Shown here one piece after another: positions 1 through 8,502 of a stretch of 64,000 nucleotides of DNA; positions within the stretch are counted from its first letter, which is position 1; each line of letters opens with the position of its first letter. The position numbers were made by a program, and so were the translations under genes. The notes under the pieces were generated by a model. That model ran no database searches, was not told the DNA's origin, and saw nothing but the letters and a program-made list of their open reading frames with translations. The stretch comes from Hyphococcus flavus (GTDB lineage Bacteria; Pseudomonadota; Alphaproteobacteria; Caulobacterales; Parvularculaceae), in assembly GCF_028748065.1 (NCBI RefSeq), contig NZ_CP118166.1:1379501-1443500 (forward strand), in the 5' to 3' direction.

Positions 1-2
1 CC

Positions 3-623
3 GACGTTCTAGTGCTGAATGACCCGCGAGCAATACGCGACGCGCCTGAAAAGTTATTCGTTACGGAGTTTCAGGACCTTACGCCGCCAACCCTCATTAC
101 GAGCGATTTGTCAGCGGTTCGGGAGTTTCGATCCGTACACAACGATGTCATCATAAAGCCGCTCTATGGAAACGGTGGTGCGGGCGTCTTTCGCATGCGC
201 CCTGATGACGGAAATTTTAACGCGCTTTTGGAACTGTTTGAGCAGAGTTTTCGTGAGCCGATGATCGCCCAGAAATTCATCCCCGCCGTCACCAAAGGTG
301 ACAAGCGCATTATTCTGCTGGATGGCGAGGCGGTTGGCGCGATTAACCGAGTGCCCGCAGCAGGTGAAACGCGTTCTAACATGCATGTCGGCGGCAAGGC
401 CGAGCCAGTCGAAATGAATGAACGTGATCAAGAGATATGTGACCGGATTGGTCCGGTGTTGTCTCAGCGAAGACTGGTTTTCGCAGGTATAGACGTCATC
501 GGCGACTATCTTACGGAAATTAATGTCACTTCGCCAACTGGCGTCCAGGAAGTGCGCCGCTTCGGTGGTGCAGATATCTCGGCTCTTTTCTGGGATTGGG
601 TGGAAGGGCAGCGGGACGGTTAA
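3..623 (+). CDS. gshB: Glutathione synthase, C-terminal part (cut by window edge)
   Basis: Cytoplasmic ATP-grasp ligase that adds glycine to gamma-glutamylcysteine, the last step of glutathione synthesis. The frame is open from the first in-frame codon at base 3, so the true start lies to the left. About 206 residues are visible of a usual ~315. Visible family features in order: 'RDAPEKL' near the edge, the glycine-rich ATP loop '[13 protein letters not shown]', 'IAQKFIP', '[11 protein letters not shown]', 'NMHVGGKAE' and the metal/ATP end motif 'EINVTSPTG'. It ends 108 bases before the glycosyltransferase start on the same strand. The family call is firm; only the N-terminal substrate domain is unseen. 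Confidence 0.93.
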   Translation, partial: DVLVLNDPRAIRDAPEKLFVTEFQDLTPPTLITSDLSAVREFRSVHNDVIIKPLYGNGGAGVFRMRPDDGNFNALLELFEQSFREPMIAQKFIPAVTKGDKRIILLDGEAVGAINRVPAAGETRSNMHVGGKAEPVEMNERDQEICDRIGPVLSQRRLVFAGIDVIGDYLTEINVTSPTGVQEVRRFGGADISALFWDWVEGQRDG

Positions 624-731
624 AGGAAACTGGTGCTGGAAGGCATCAAACGGTTGATCCTTCTGCTAGATAATGCTTTTTTCGCCCCTTGCCGAAAAAA
701 GCTTTCCGTAAGCGGTCACCGAGAAACCAGA

Positions 732-1949
732 ATGAACGCGCCCGAAAAGGCTCCGAAAAAAAAGCTGCGCGTAGCCCTGTTCTCAGGAAACTATAACTAT
801 GTGATGGATGGACCAGTACGGGCGCTCAATATGCTGGTGGCGTATCTGGAACGTCAGGGTCATGAAGTTCTTGTTTTTGCGCCCACAAGCAGGAAGCCCG
901 CATTTCAACATTCAGGAACGCTTGTTTCCGTTCCTTCAGTCGCTTTCCCTGGCAAACGCAGTGAATATAGACTGGGTCTTGGGCTGAGGGGAGGCTTGAA
1001 ACGTAGACTAAAAGAGTTCTCTCCTGACATCATCCATATCGCGGCGCCCGACTACACAGGCAAAAGTGCGCTTGGTTACGCTGGTAAAAACAATATACCC
1101 GCAGTCGCATCCTTTCATACGCGTTTCGATACCTATCCGCGTTATTATAAAATGAGCTGGCTGGAAAAGCACCTCACAAACTATATGCGGCGCTTTTATG
1201 CGCGATGCGAACATGTTTATGCACCGTCTCATTCAATGGTCGACGAATTGCGGGCGGATGAGATCGGTCGTGACATTCGCTTATGGACGCGCGGAGTTGA
1301 CGGTGCGTTGTTTAACCCTGGCAAGCGCGACGTTGGCTGGCGTCGTGCAAATGGGATTGCAGACAGCGATGTCCTTGTTGCTTTTGTCGGCCGGCTTGTT
1401 CTGGAAAAAGGCATCGATATTTTTGCTGACGCCTTCAAACGAGCTCAGGCAAAGAATTCATCATTAAAGGCGCTCATCGTTGGCGACGGGCCGGAACGGC
1501 AGGCATTTGCTGAGTTGTTGCCAGGCGCAGTGTTCGCAGGTTATTTGCAGGGAGAAGATCTTGCGCGAGCCTATGCGAGCTCAGATATGTTTTTTAACCC
1601 AAGCATTACAGAGACTTTTGGCAATGTTACATTGGAGGCCATGGCCTCAGGATTGCCATCCATTGGCGCCGCGGCCGCCGGAAGCAAATCCCTTATAGAA
1701 GACGGTGTGACAGGTTTTGTTGCTGATCCGTGTGCGAAGGGCTTTGCCGAGAAGATCTCCTTTTTGGCGTCAGACGCTGAGCTTCGTCGACAGCTGGGCG
1801 CTACAGCGCGACAGCGCAGTGAGCGGTATTGCTGGGATGCGATACTTGCGGAACTTGTCAAGCATTACTACGAGGCCATCGAAAACTTCGCACTATCAGA
1901 GCAAAAAGAAAATGCATCGCGCGCTTCGGTGCGACCGCATGTGGCCTGA
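732..1949 (+). CDS. Glycosyltransferase family 4, GDP-mannose/UDP-sugar type
   Basis: Retaining GT-B glycosyltransferase of about 405 residues, probably acting at the inner membrane on a lipid or polysaccharide acceptor. The N-terminal domain starts 'LRVALFSGNYNYVMDGPVR' and contains the 'AVASFHTRFDTYPRYY' acceptor-side region. The C-terminal domain carries 'FVGRLVLEKGIDIF' and the EX7E-type donor motif 'ETFGNVTLEAMASGLPS', as in GDP-mannose-dependent and sulfolipid-synthase-like GT4 enzymes. The frame is open from a GTG at 633, but I chose ATG 732 because homology begins just after it and the extra 33 residues look non-coding. Followed 11 bases later by a membrane protein that could be its partner. 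Exact sugar and acceptor unknown. Confidence 0.85.
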   Translation: MNAPEKAPKKKLRVALFSGNYNYVMDGPVRALNMLVAYLERQGHEVLVFAPTSRKPAFQHSGTLVSVPSVAFPGKRSEYRLGLGLRGGLKRRLKEFSPDIIHIAAPDYTGKSALGYAGKNNIPAVASFHTRFDTYPRYYKMSWLEKHLTNYMRRFYARCEHVYAPSHSMVDELRADEIGRDIRLWTRGVDGALFNPGKRDVGWRRANGIADSDVLVAFVGRLVLEKGIDIFADAFKRAQAKNSSLKALIVGDGPERQAFAELLPGAVFAGYLQGEDLARAYASSDMFFNPSITETFGNVTLEAMASGLPSIGAAAAGSKSLIEDGVTGFVADPCAKGFAEKISFLASDAELRRQLGATARQRSERYCWDAILAELVKHYYEAIENFALSEQKENASRASVRPHVA

Positions 1950-1960
1950 GAGAATTCTCA

Positions 1961-2923
1961 ATGGTTCTAGAAGCGCTGAAAACGGCTGGAACAGCAGCGC
2001 GGCATCGATGGGCGTTACTGCGTGAGCGCGAAGATGTTCAGCGCGCGTTAAAATTTATCCAATACGGGCTTTTGGCTCTTATTATCATCTACTTGCTTTT
2101 TAAGCTTAGTCAGGTCGGCTGGGTCGAGGTTCTGGGCGCGCTACCGGAATCTCCATGGTTTTATTTCTTCTTTGTGCTGCGGTTTCTCGCCGTCCCCGTT
2201 TCTGAAGTTGCGCTTTATGAAATCATTTGGTCACTGCCTTTGATACGTCATTTTTTTGTCTTCATTCGCAAGCGGGTCTATAATTTCGCCGTCATGGGCT
2301 ATTCCGGCGAAGCTTTCCTCACATTATGGGCGCGCCGAAGGTTAGGGCTTCAAAGCAAGGAAATTCTCGTTGGCGTAAAAGACAATAACCTGTTGTCAGC
2401 TTTTGCATCGAATGCGGCGACAGTGGTTTTAGTCATCGCCCTTGCGCTAACTGGCGGCTTGCAGGCTGGCCTTGAGGCCTTTCCTGGGGCTGGCTGGTTG
2501 TTTTCGTTGGCGTTTTTATCCGCCGGAACGCTCTCGGTACTGGTGCTGGTGTTTCGCGACAAGCTCATGGCCTTGCCTAAAGGCGTTATGCCTAAGCTCA
2601 TTGGGGTTCATAGTGGGCGGCAGCTCTTAATCATTATCTTGCATGCGGCGATGTATTCGGCGGCCTTGCCGGGGGCGCCGCTGATGGCGTGGATGACATT
2701 TATCGCCATGCAGCTCGTTCTAAGCCGGGTGCCGTTCTTGCCAAACCAGGACATCGTCTATTTAGGGGCTGCGTTAAGCCTTTCACCGATCGTCGGGGCG
2801 CCGGAAGCCGCTGTCGCCGGTATGTTGGTGGCGGAGGCGGGATTGTCTCAACTATTTAATATCGCCATGTTCTTCGCTACCGCGCATCTGGCGAAAACCG
2901 AGTATCGGACGTCACCTGCATAA
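1961..2923 (+). CDS. Polytopic membrane protein, unknown function
   Basis: About 320 residues with roughly seven hydrophobic segments, for example around 'YGLLALIIIYLLFKL', 'NAATVVLVIALALTGG', 'LFSLAFLSAGTLSVLVLVF' and the C-terminal 'LFNIAMFFATAHL'. I do not recognise a family motif. ATG 1961 is preferred over longer in-frame starts because those overlap the glycosyltransferase, and 1961 lies 11 bases after its stop, so the pair is probably co-transcribed. A role in moving or modifying a glycolipid made by the upstream enzyme is inference from position only. The next gene, lptF, begins 129 bases later. Confidence 0.75.
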   Translation: MVLEALKTAGTAARHRWALLREREDVQRALKFIQYGLLALIIIYLLFKLSQVGWVEVLGALPESPWFYFFFVLRFLAVPVSEVALYEIIWSLPLIRHFFVFIRKRVYNFAVMGYSGEAFLTLWARRRLGLQSKEILVGVKDNNLLSAFASNAATVVLVIALALTGGLQAGLEAFPGAGWLFSLAFLSAGTLSVLVLVFRDKLMALPKGVMPKLIGVHSGRQLLIIILHAAMYSAALPGAPLMAWMTFIAMQLVLSRVPFLPNQDIVYLGAALSLSPIVGAPEAAVAGMLVAEAGLSQLFNIAMFFATAHLAKTEYRTSPA

Positions 2924-3052
2924 GAATACCGGATTTCCATGGACCGGCTTCCGAATTGGTCCGGAATTCGCTACAGACGCTAAGTCTTGCGATCTTCGGA
3001 ACCACCGTTGTCGCTTCATTGTAGCCAATTTGGCAGGTGCGCCCCCCGCTGC

Positions 3053-4234
3053 ATGCATCTCATTGACCGTTATATTCTCCGCGCTGTAGCGACCCCCTTG
3101 ATTCTGGCGCTTATGGTGGCAGGCATGCTGCTCCTTCTGGAGCATATGCTCAGGCTGTTTGATTTTGTTTTGGCCGAGCAGGGGCCTGTGGATGTTGTCT
3201 GGCGCATGTTGGCGAATCTGGTGCCGCACTATTTTGGGCTGGCGTTGCCGCTCGGGACGTTTCTCGGTGTTATGCTGGCGTTCCGGAACTTTTCAATGTC
3301 GAGCGAGCTGGATGCGCTCAGTTCCAGCGGAGCCTCGTTCGGACGGTTGATGCGTCCCATCTACGTTCTGATTGCGTTCATCATGGTGCTTGACTTTTTG
3401 CTGGTGTCATATGTTCAGCCATTTGCCCGGTATGAATATCAGCAAATTCGTTTCGATGTGACCAGTGGCGCGCTCGGGATAAAAATCCCGGCGGGTGAGT
3501 TCATCGACATCAGCGACCGCGTGACGATCCGGCTTGGAGAGATTAATCCCGAAACCAGAGATGCGCGGGAGATTTTTCTGGAACGGCGCAGTCTAGATGG
3601 CGGGAAAACCATCATTACGGCCCGCTACGGGGCGATTTCAACCACGCCTGAAATTTCTTCGTTGTTGCTCAAATTGACGGATGGCCGTCAGGTAATTCTG
3701 AACCCCCTTGGGGACCGGATTCAAACCTTGAACTTTGAAACTTTTGATTTGGAAGTTGACTTGCCCGCTATCGGCGTTTTTCGCGAGCGCGGTGGTGACG
3801 AACGTGAGGCGACCATCACTGAAATTGTGAGGCTTTTAGCAAGCGAATCGCCGCAATCGTCACCACTTTTTTATGAATATCGTGCTGGTTTGCACTGGCG
3901 TATTCTGCATCCGTTGACGTTTCTGGTGTTGCCAATACTTGCTGTGGCGATGGGGGTTACCGGGCGGCGGCGCGCTTCTAATTTAAAACCTGTAATCGGT
4001 ATCGCCATCTTGATTGTCTATCACGAGCTCTTGGAAGAGTGGGGCAAGGTTGTCGCACAGGACGGAATTTTGTCTCCATGGATTTCCATGTGGGGCATAT
4101 TTGCAGTTTTCATAATGCTCTCTCTATCGCTCTATGTCGGATCAATAGATAAGGCCAGAACAACGAAGGTTATGGCGAGGCGGTCTCAAGATACGGTGCG
4201 TATTGCGGCGCCGGCAACGGATATCGCCGAATGA
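3053..4234 (+). CDS. lptF: LPS export permease LptF
   Basis: Inner-membrane permease of the LptB2FG ABC exporter that extracts lipopolysaccharide and feeds the periplasmic bridge. About 393 residues. N-terminal 'MHLIDRYILRAVATPL' leads into three membrane helices, then a periplasmic beta-jellyroll around residues 105-260, then three C-terminal helices ('ILHPLTFLVLPILAVAMGV'). YjgP/YjgQ family architecture. ATG 3053 is chosen because the family N-terminus starts there; an upstream in-frame start at 2987 adds unrelated residues. Overlaps lptG by four bases (ATGA at 4231), so translation is coupled. Confidence 0.93.
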   Translation: MHLIDRYILRAVATPLILALMVAGMLLLLEHMLRLFDFVLAEQGPVDVVWRMLANLVPHYFGLALPLGTFLGVMLAFRNFSMSSELDALSSSGASFGRLMRPIYVLIAFIMVLDFLLVSYVQPFARYEYQQIRFDVTSGALGIKIPAGEFIDISDRVTIRLGEINPETRDAREIFLERRSLDGGKTIITARYGAISTTPEISSLLLKLTDGRQVILNPLGDRIQTLNFETFDLEVDLPAIGVFRERGGDEREATITEIVRLLASESPQSSPLFYEYRAGLHWRILHPLTFLVLPILAVAMGVTGRRRASNLKPVIGIAILIVYHELLEEWGKVVAQDGILSPWISMWGIFAVFIMLSLSLYVGSIDKARTTKVMARRSQDTVRIAAPATDIAE

Positions 4235-5322
4235 ATTTCGCAGGCCAGATTTTTACCCTTTATGTAGGGCGCTTGTTTCTGGTGCGCTTTCTCGCGCTGT
4301 TGATATTTTTTGTGTTGATTCTGCAGATGCTCGACCTTTTGAACAGGTCTGAAGATATACTGTCAGCGGAAGGTGCAGGTATCAGTTCCGTATGGCGTTA
4401 CATATCATTACGCGCGCCACAGATCGCCAGCCAGTTTACGCCATTTGCGGCTTTGCTTGGAATTGTTTTCACGCTGGCTGGCTTAAGCCATACGAGTGAA
4501 ATCACCATTATGCGCGCAGCTGGCATGTCTATTCATCGCGTGCTGTTTCCGTTAGGTTTTACCTGCGCGCTGATCGCGCTCAGCCATTTTGTTTTTCATG
4601 AAACGGTCACCGTGCCAGCATCGGAAAAGTTGGATTATTGGGCGTTCAATGAATACGCTGTCGACCTGCCTCCCGAAAGCGATACGCGTACAGGTGTGCG
4701 TATCAGCTACGACGGAGAGTTTATTCGTTCTGCCAGCGCTGCGCGAATTGGTGAGGATGTATTGCTTACTGATGTCACGATATACAGTGTGGATTCATCG
4801 GGATTGATCACCAACATAATCGAGGCGCGCAACGCCAGGTATCACGAAGGCGGTTGGCGGTTGTTTGGAGCGCGTACGCTTGGCGCTCTATCTCTCGAGG
4901 TGAGCAACAGTGAGAGCGTCATCTGGACAAACACGCTCGATCCGGAGCTTTTGTTCGCACTCACGCTTGAGCCGGACCAGACCAGCATAAGAGAACTGGT
5001 GGCGAAAGTTCGCCAACTCAGTCAGGACCGTGCTGACACGCGAAGCGCGATGACTTCGCTGCTCAGCCGGTTTTCAAAACCTTTAGCCACGCTCGTCATG
5101 CCGTTGCTTGGGGCGATCGCCGGCTTTGGCGTTCATCGTCAGGGCGTCTTGTTGGTTCGGGCCGTAACCGGGGCCGCTCTTGGGTTTGGCTACTTTGTGG
5201 CTGAAAATCTGGCGTTGGCGCTCGGGTCGCTAGGGGTGGTCCCGGCCATCATCGGAGCGTTTTTTCCAATTGCTCTTTTTATGGTGGTTGGTTTTTCAAT
5301 CATCCTGGCAATGGAAAACTAA
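4231..5322 (+). CDS. lptG: LPS export permease LptG
   Basis: Second permease subunit of the LptB2FG exporter, 363 residues. It starts 'MNFAGQIFTLYVGRLFLVRF', followed by 'MLDLLNRSEDIL' and the YjgQ-family segment 'SHTSEITIMRAAGMSIHRVL'. A periplasmic domain covers about residues 125-270, then the C-terminal helices 'KPLATLVMPLLGAIAGFG'. Start codon overlaps the lptF stop. The gene that often follows in proteobacteria, lptD, is not here; the next gene is flbT. That suggests the permease pair was separated from the rest of the LPS cluster in this lineage. Confidence 0.93.
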   Translation: MNFAGQIFTLYVGRLFLVRFLALLIFFVLILQMLDLLNRSEDILSAEGAGISSVWRYISLRAPQIASQFTPFAALLGIVFTLAGLSHTSEITIMRAAGMSIHRVLFPLGFTCALIALSHFVFHETVTVPASEKLDYWAFNEYAVDLPPESDTRTGVRISYDGEFIRSASAARIGEDVLLTDVTIYSVDSSGLITNIIEARNARYHEGGWRLFGARTLGALSLEVSNSESVIWTNTLDPELLFALTLEPDQTSIRELVAKVRQLSQDRADTRSAMTSLLSRFSKPLATLVMPLLGAIAGFGVHRQGVLLVRAVTGAALGFGYFVAENLALALGSLGVVPAIIGAFFPIALFMVVGFSIILAMEN

Positions 5323-5438
5323 GTCTATTCCTTCGGCTAGTAATGTGACGCCTTGCGTTTCTTCACGGCATGGTTGTATGTTATCAACCAAGGGTTGCAT
5401 ATCTGTGGAGCGCTATAGCTGCTTGGAGGAAAGATGCT

Positions 5439-5843
5439 GTGAGCGGGTTGGTATTAAAGTTACGTCCTCACGAAGAGCTGATGATTAATGGCGTTCTGGT
5501 TGAGAATGGTGACCGGAACACACGTCTGTGCGTCAAATCCGATGGCGCGTATATACTCCGTTTGCGTGATGCATTGCGTCCCGAAGAAGCGACGACCCCT
5601 CTAAAACGTGCTTATTACATTGCCCAACTCGCTGTATCCGGCCAAATAACCAGCACCGAGGCCGCGTCAATTTTGAAGAAGGCTCTTGAGGAAAGGCCTG
5701 ATCTCGATCCGACAGAGGCGCTAATCAGGAGTATTAGAGAGCATGACTTTTATCAGGTTATGCGTGCTTTAAGAACCGAAGCATTAGCTGATCGCGCGCA
5801 TGCAGTCTCGTCACCAGAATGTGCCGGTACACGCAGGGCCTGA
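5439..5843 (+). CDS. flbT: Flagellin translation regulator FlbT
   Basis: 134-residue FlbT-family protein. In Caulobacter FlbT binds flagellin mRNA and destabilises it until the hook is complete. The sequence carries the family core: 'LVLKLRPHEELMINGVLVE', 'GDRNTRLCV', 'ILRLRDALRPEEATTPLKR' and 'YYIAQLAVSGQI'. GTG 5439 is fixed by a strong ribosome binding site, GGAGGA at 5425-5430, eight bases upstream; the longer frame from 5370 runs through that site. The usual partner flaF and other flagellar genes are absent nearby, so flbT is isolated behind lptG. Family call confident; whether the cell has flagella cannot be seen here. Confidence 0.9.
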   Translation: MSGLVLKLRPHEELMINGVLVENGDRNTRLCVKSDGAYILRLRDALRPEEATTPLKRAYYIAQLAVSGQITSTEAASILKKALEERPDLDPTEALIRSIREHDFYQVMRALRTEALADRAHAVSSPECAGTRRA

Positions 5844-5898
5844 AAAATTCTCTCGCCGCTTGTTGTGCTTGGGGCTTTGATCGCTCAAATAGCCCCTT

Positions 5899-7158
5899 AT
5901 GTCAGATCCAGATGAAATAATAACGTTGGGATGCCGTCTTAATCTGGCGGAAAGCGAGATGATGCGGCGGCTGTCTCGCGAAAACGGATGCTGCGACTCG
6001 ATTATTATCAATACCTGTGCGGTAACAAACGAAGCTGTCCGTACAGCACGCCAGCGTATTCGGCGTACGAAGCGTGACCATCCTAACAGCAGAATAATTG
6101 TAACGGGATGCGCCGCGCAAACCGAGCCGGACACTTTCGCCAGCATGACGGAAGTTTCTGCTGTCCTTGGCAATCATGAAAAGCTGAACCCAGATCACTG
6201 GCGCAAATTGGCTGCAACGGAAGATCAAGTCATCCAGGTAAATGACATTCTGTCAGTCCGCGAGACAGCCGGTCATTTGCTGGACGGATACGGCGATCGT
6301 GCTCGGGCGTTTGTGCAGATTCAAAACGGTTGTGACCATCGGTGCACGTTCTGCATCATACCCTACGGTCGCGGGAACTCCCGCTCTGTGCCTATTGATA
6401 CAATTATTGAACAGACGCACCGCATGGTTGACGCGGGACATCGGGAGGTTGTTCTAACCGGTGTTGACATAACGTCTTACGGCGATGGCCTTGAAGGCGC
6501 GCCAACTCTTGGAACCTTAGTAGGGTCTCTACTGGATGCCGTGCCCGAATTATACCGTTTGCGTCTTTCGTCGATTGACGGGGCGGAAATCGATGAAGCC
6601 CTGTTGGAACGTATTATTGGCGATGAACGTGTAGCGCCACACCTTCATTTGTCGTTACAGGCTGGCGACAATCTGATATTAAAACGAATGAAACGCCGAC
6701 ATACGCGCGAGCAAGCTATTGAGTTGTGCCGCACTGTTCGTGAGCGCCGTCCTGAAGTTGCCTTTGGCGCTGATATAATCGCTGGTTTCCCGACAGAAAC
6801 CGACGACATGTTCGAGCGCAGTCTTGGTATTATCTATGAGGCAGGACTGCAGTTCCTGCACGTCTTTCCATTCTCTCCTCGTATGGGCACGCCGGCAGCG
6901 CGGATGCCCCAAGTTCCGGGAAAAATTGCAAAGGAGCGTGCTCGCCGCCTTAGAGAGGCGGGTTCAAAGAACCTAAAAAAGTTTTTAGACCAACAAGTTG
7001 GAAAGACATTTGAGGCCATTCAGGAAAGCGGCGGTACTGCGCGGCTCGGCAACTATGCGCAAGTCGGCCTGAATGACTCGCAGGTTAATCCAGGCGAGGT
7101 TGTTAAGGTAAAAGTTTCCGCCCGTGATGGAGAACGTCTTGTTGGCGCCCTCGTTTAG
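5899..7158 (+). CDS. mtaB: tRNA t6A37 methylthiotransferase MtaB
   Basis: Radical-SAM methylthiotransferase converting t6A37 to ms2t6A37 in tRNAs reading ANN codons; 419 residues. The N-terminal UPF0004 domain supplies three cluster cysteines ('LGCRLN', 'NTCAVT', 'TGCAAQ'). The radical-SAM domain has CxxxCxxC in 'CDHRCTFCIIPYGRG'. The C-terminal TRAM-like part follows 'GKTFEAIQESGG'. 'GCRLN' and 'PYGRGNSRS' separate it from MiaB and RimO. It stands alone on its transcript side with a terminator hairpin 20 bases after the stop. The mtaB-ftsY-ispZ order is common in alphaproteobacteria. Confidence 0.93.
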   Translation: MSDPDEIITLGCRLNLAESEMMRRLSRENGCCDSIIINTCAVTNEAVRTARQRIRRTKRDHPNSRIIVTGCAAQTEPDTFASMTEVSAVLGNHEKLNPDHWRKLAATEDQVIQVNDILSVRETAGHLLDGYGDRARAFVQIQNGCDHRCTFCIIPYGRGNSRSVPIDTIIEQTHRMVDAGHREVVLTGVDITSYGDGLEGAPTLGTLVGSLLDAVPELYRLRLSSIDGAEIDEALLERIIGDERVAPHLHLSLQAGDNLILKRMKRRHTREQAIELCRTVRERRPEVAFGADIIAGFPTETDDMFERSLGIIYEAGLQFLHVFPFSPRMGTPAARMPQVPGKIAKERARRLREAGSKNLKKFLDQQVGKTFEAIQESGGTARLGNYAQVGLNDSQVNPGEVVKVKVSARDGERLVGALV

Positions 7159-7177
7159 GCCAGGTGGTAAAAGAAAA

Positions 7178-7205
7178 GCCGCCTTTTGGAAGGGCGGCTC
7201 TTTTT
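7178..7205. terminator. Bidirectional rho-independent terminator
   Basis: Six-base GC stem GCCGCC (7178-7183) / GGCGGC (7193-7198). It is followed by a T-run on the + strand and preceded by an A-rich run that becomes a T-run on the - strand. It would stop both mtaB and the small convergent gene at 7223-7321. Confidence 0.8.
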
Positions 7206-7222
7206 CTGAACGGCAATGGGGG

Positions 7223-7321
7223 TTATTTGGCGGGTTTGCCGACTGGTTTCGCGGCTGGCTTGCCACCGGGCTTTGTGGTTGGCTTTGCTGCGGGTTTAGC
7301 TTGGGGTTTTGCGTTGGCCAT
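7223..7321 (-). CDS. 32-residue Lys-Pro-Ala repeat protein
   Basis: Very small gene encoding a peptide built almost entirely of a four-residue period, K-P-x-x, repeated about seven times ('AKPQAKPAAKPTTKPGGKP', ending 'KPAK'). The repeat resembles the basic tails of bacterial histone-H1-like proteins, so binding to DNA, RNA or another anionic surface is a reasonable inference. ATG 7321 has a good ribosome binding site (GGAG five bases upstream in GGAGAGCCTT). The gene ends 18 bases before a terminator with a T-run in its direction. It is divergent from ftsY and convergent with mtaB. No family recognised. Confidence 0.6.
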   Translation of the reverse strand: MANAKPQAKPAAKPTTKPGGKPAAKPVGKPAK

Positions 7322-7391
7322 AAGGCTCTCCATAAGCAGCTGAAGAAGTTCAGCGGCAATATGATAATTACACCGTATAGAAACTTTTCAA

Positions 7392-8489
7392 GTGGGTTTG
7401 CGGCCAGTGGCGAATAAATTTTTCTCCGGACTCTTTAAAAGGCAGCCTGAAGGGGAATCGGATAAGGCGGCTGGTGAGCCAGAGCCGTTAGGCGAGGGCC
7501 GGGATGTCCAAGCTGGGCCGGGCCTAAAGGCGAGCGAAAAGAAGTCGGGAGAAAAGAAAAGCGGCTGGTTCTCGCGCCTGCGCTCGGGGCTATCAAAGTC
7601 ATCCAATAGACTGGCCGATGGCGTCACAGCCATATTCACGAAACGCCGCCTAGATGATGAAACTCTGGAAGAGCTGCATGATCTGTTGGTAACGGCGGAT
7701 TTGGGTGTGCCGGCGGCCACGCGTATTACTGAAGCGCTCGCAAAAGATAAATTCGACAAAGAAATCTCAGATGTGGAGGTGCGTGAAGCCTTGGCGTCCG
7801 AAGTGGCGATGTCGTTAACCCCCCTGGAGCAGAGCCTAACGATTGATAGGGAAAAAAAGCCTCACATCTTGCTTATGGTAGGCGTCAATGGCGCCGGAAA
7901 AACAACCACAATCGGTAAGCTCGCCCGGAAGTTTGCAGACGAAGGGTTGAGTGTCATGCTGGCTGCAGGTGATACGTTTAGGGCGGCGGCAATCGAACAA
8001 CTATTGGTATGGGGTGAGCGTACTGGCGCGCCTGTCGTCACAAAAGAGATAGGGGCAGACGCGGCAGGTCTCGCTTATGACGCGGTCAAACGAGCGCAAG
8101 AATCGGGAACGGATGTTCTCATGATCGACACGGCTGGCCGCCTTCAGAATAAGCGCGAACTAATGGACGAACTGGCTAAAATCGTTCGTGTCATCAAGAA
8201 GCTTGACGCGACCGCCCCGCACAATGTGGTTTTGACGCTCGATGCTACCGTGGGACAGAACGCGCTCAGTCAGGCAGAAGCCTTTCAAGAGATTGCCGGC
8301 GTTACCGGTCTTGTCATGACAAAGCTTGACGGCACGGCCCGCGGCGGCGTGCTGGTGGCGCTTGCAGATAAATTTTCCCTGCCAATCCACTTTATCGGTG
8401 TTGGTGAGGGGGTTGAAGATTTGCAGGAATTTCGTGCTGACGCATTCGCAAGGGCGCTTTCGGGCGCTGCTGAAGAGCTGAATCACTAA
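7392..8489 (+). CDS. ftsY: Signal recognition particle receptor FtsY
   Basis: SRP-receptor GTPase that docks ribosome-SRP complexes at the inner membrane. An acidic/basic N-terminal A region covers about residues 1-65, then the four-helix N domain, then the GTPase domain with G1 'GVNGAGKTTTIGKLA', 'DTFRAAAIEQL', G3 'DTAGR', G4 'TKLDGTARGG' and closing 'GVGEGVEDL'. 365 residues from GTG 7392. A second GTG at 7407 gives 'MANKFFSGLF'; neither has a clear Shine-Dalgarno sequence. Followed 13 bases later by septation protein A, so probably one transcript. Confidence 0.94.
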   Translation: MGLRPVANKFFSGLFKRQPEGESDKAAGEPEPLGEGRDVQAGPGLKASEKKSGEKKSGWFSRLRSGLSKSSNRLADGVTAIFTKRRLDDETLEELHDLLVTADLGVPAATRITEALAKDKFDKEISDVEVREALASEVAMSLTPLEQSLTIDREKKPHILLMVGVNGAGKTTTIGKLARKFADEGLSVMLAAGDTFRAAAIEQLLVWGERTGAPVVTKEIGADAAGLAYDAVKRAQESGTDVLMIDTAGRLQNKRELMDELAKIVRVIKKLDATAPHNVVLTLDATVGQNALSQAEAFQEIAGVTGLVMTKLDGTARGGVLVALADKFSLPIHFIGVGEGVEDLQEFRADAFARALSGAAEELNH

Positions 8490-8502
8490 TTACGGAGCAG
8501 GG

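Noticed and set aside
7124-7417. 97-codon + strand frame between mtaB and ftsY
   Set aside because: It overlaps the mtaB end and the terminator, and is the antisense of the KP-repeat gene, which has the better start site.
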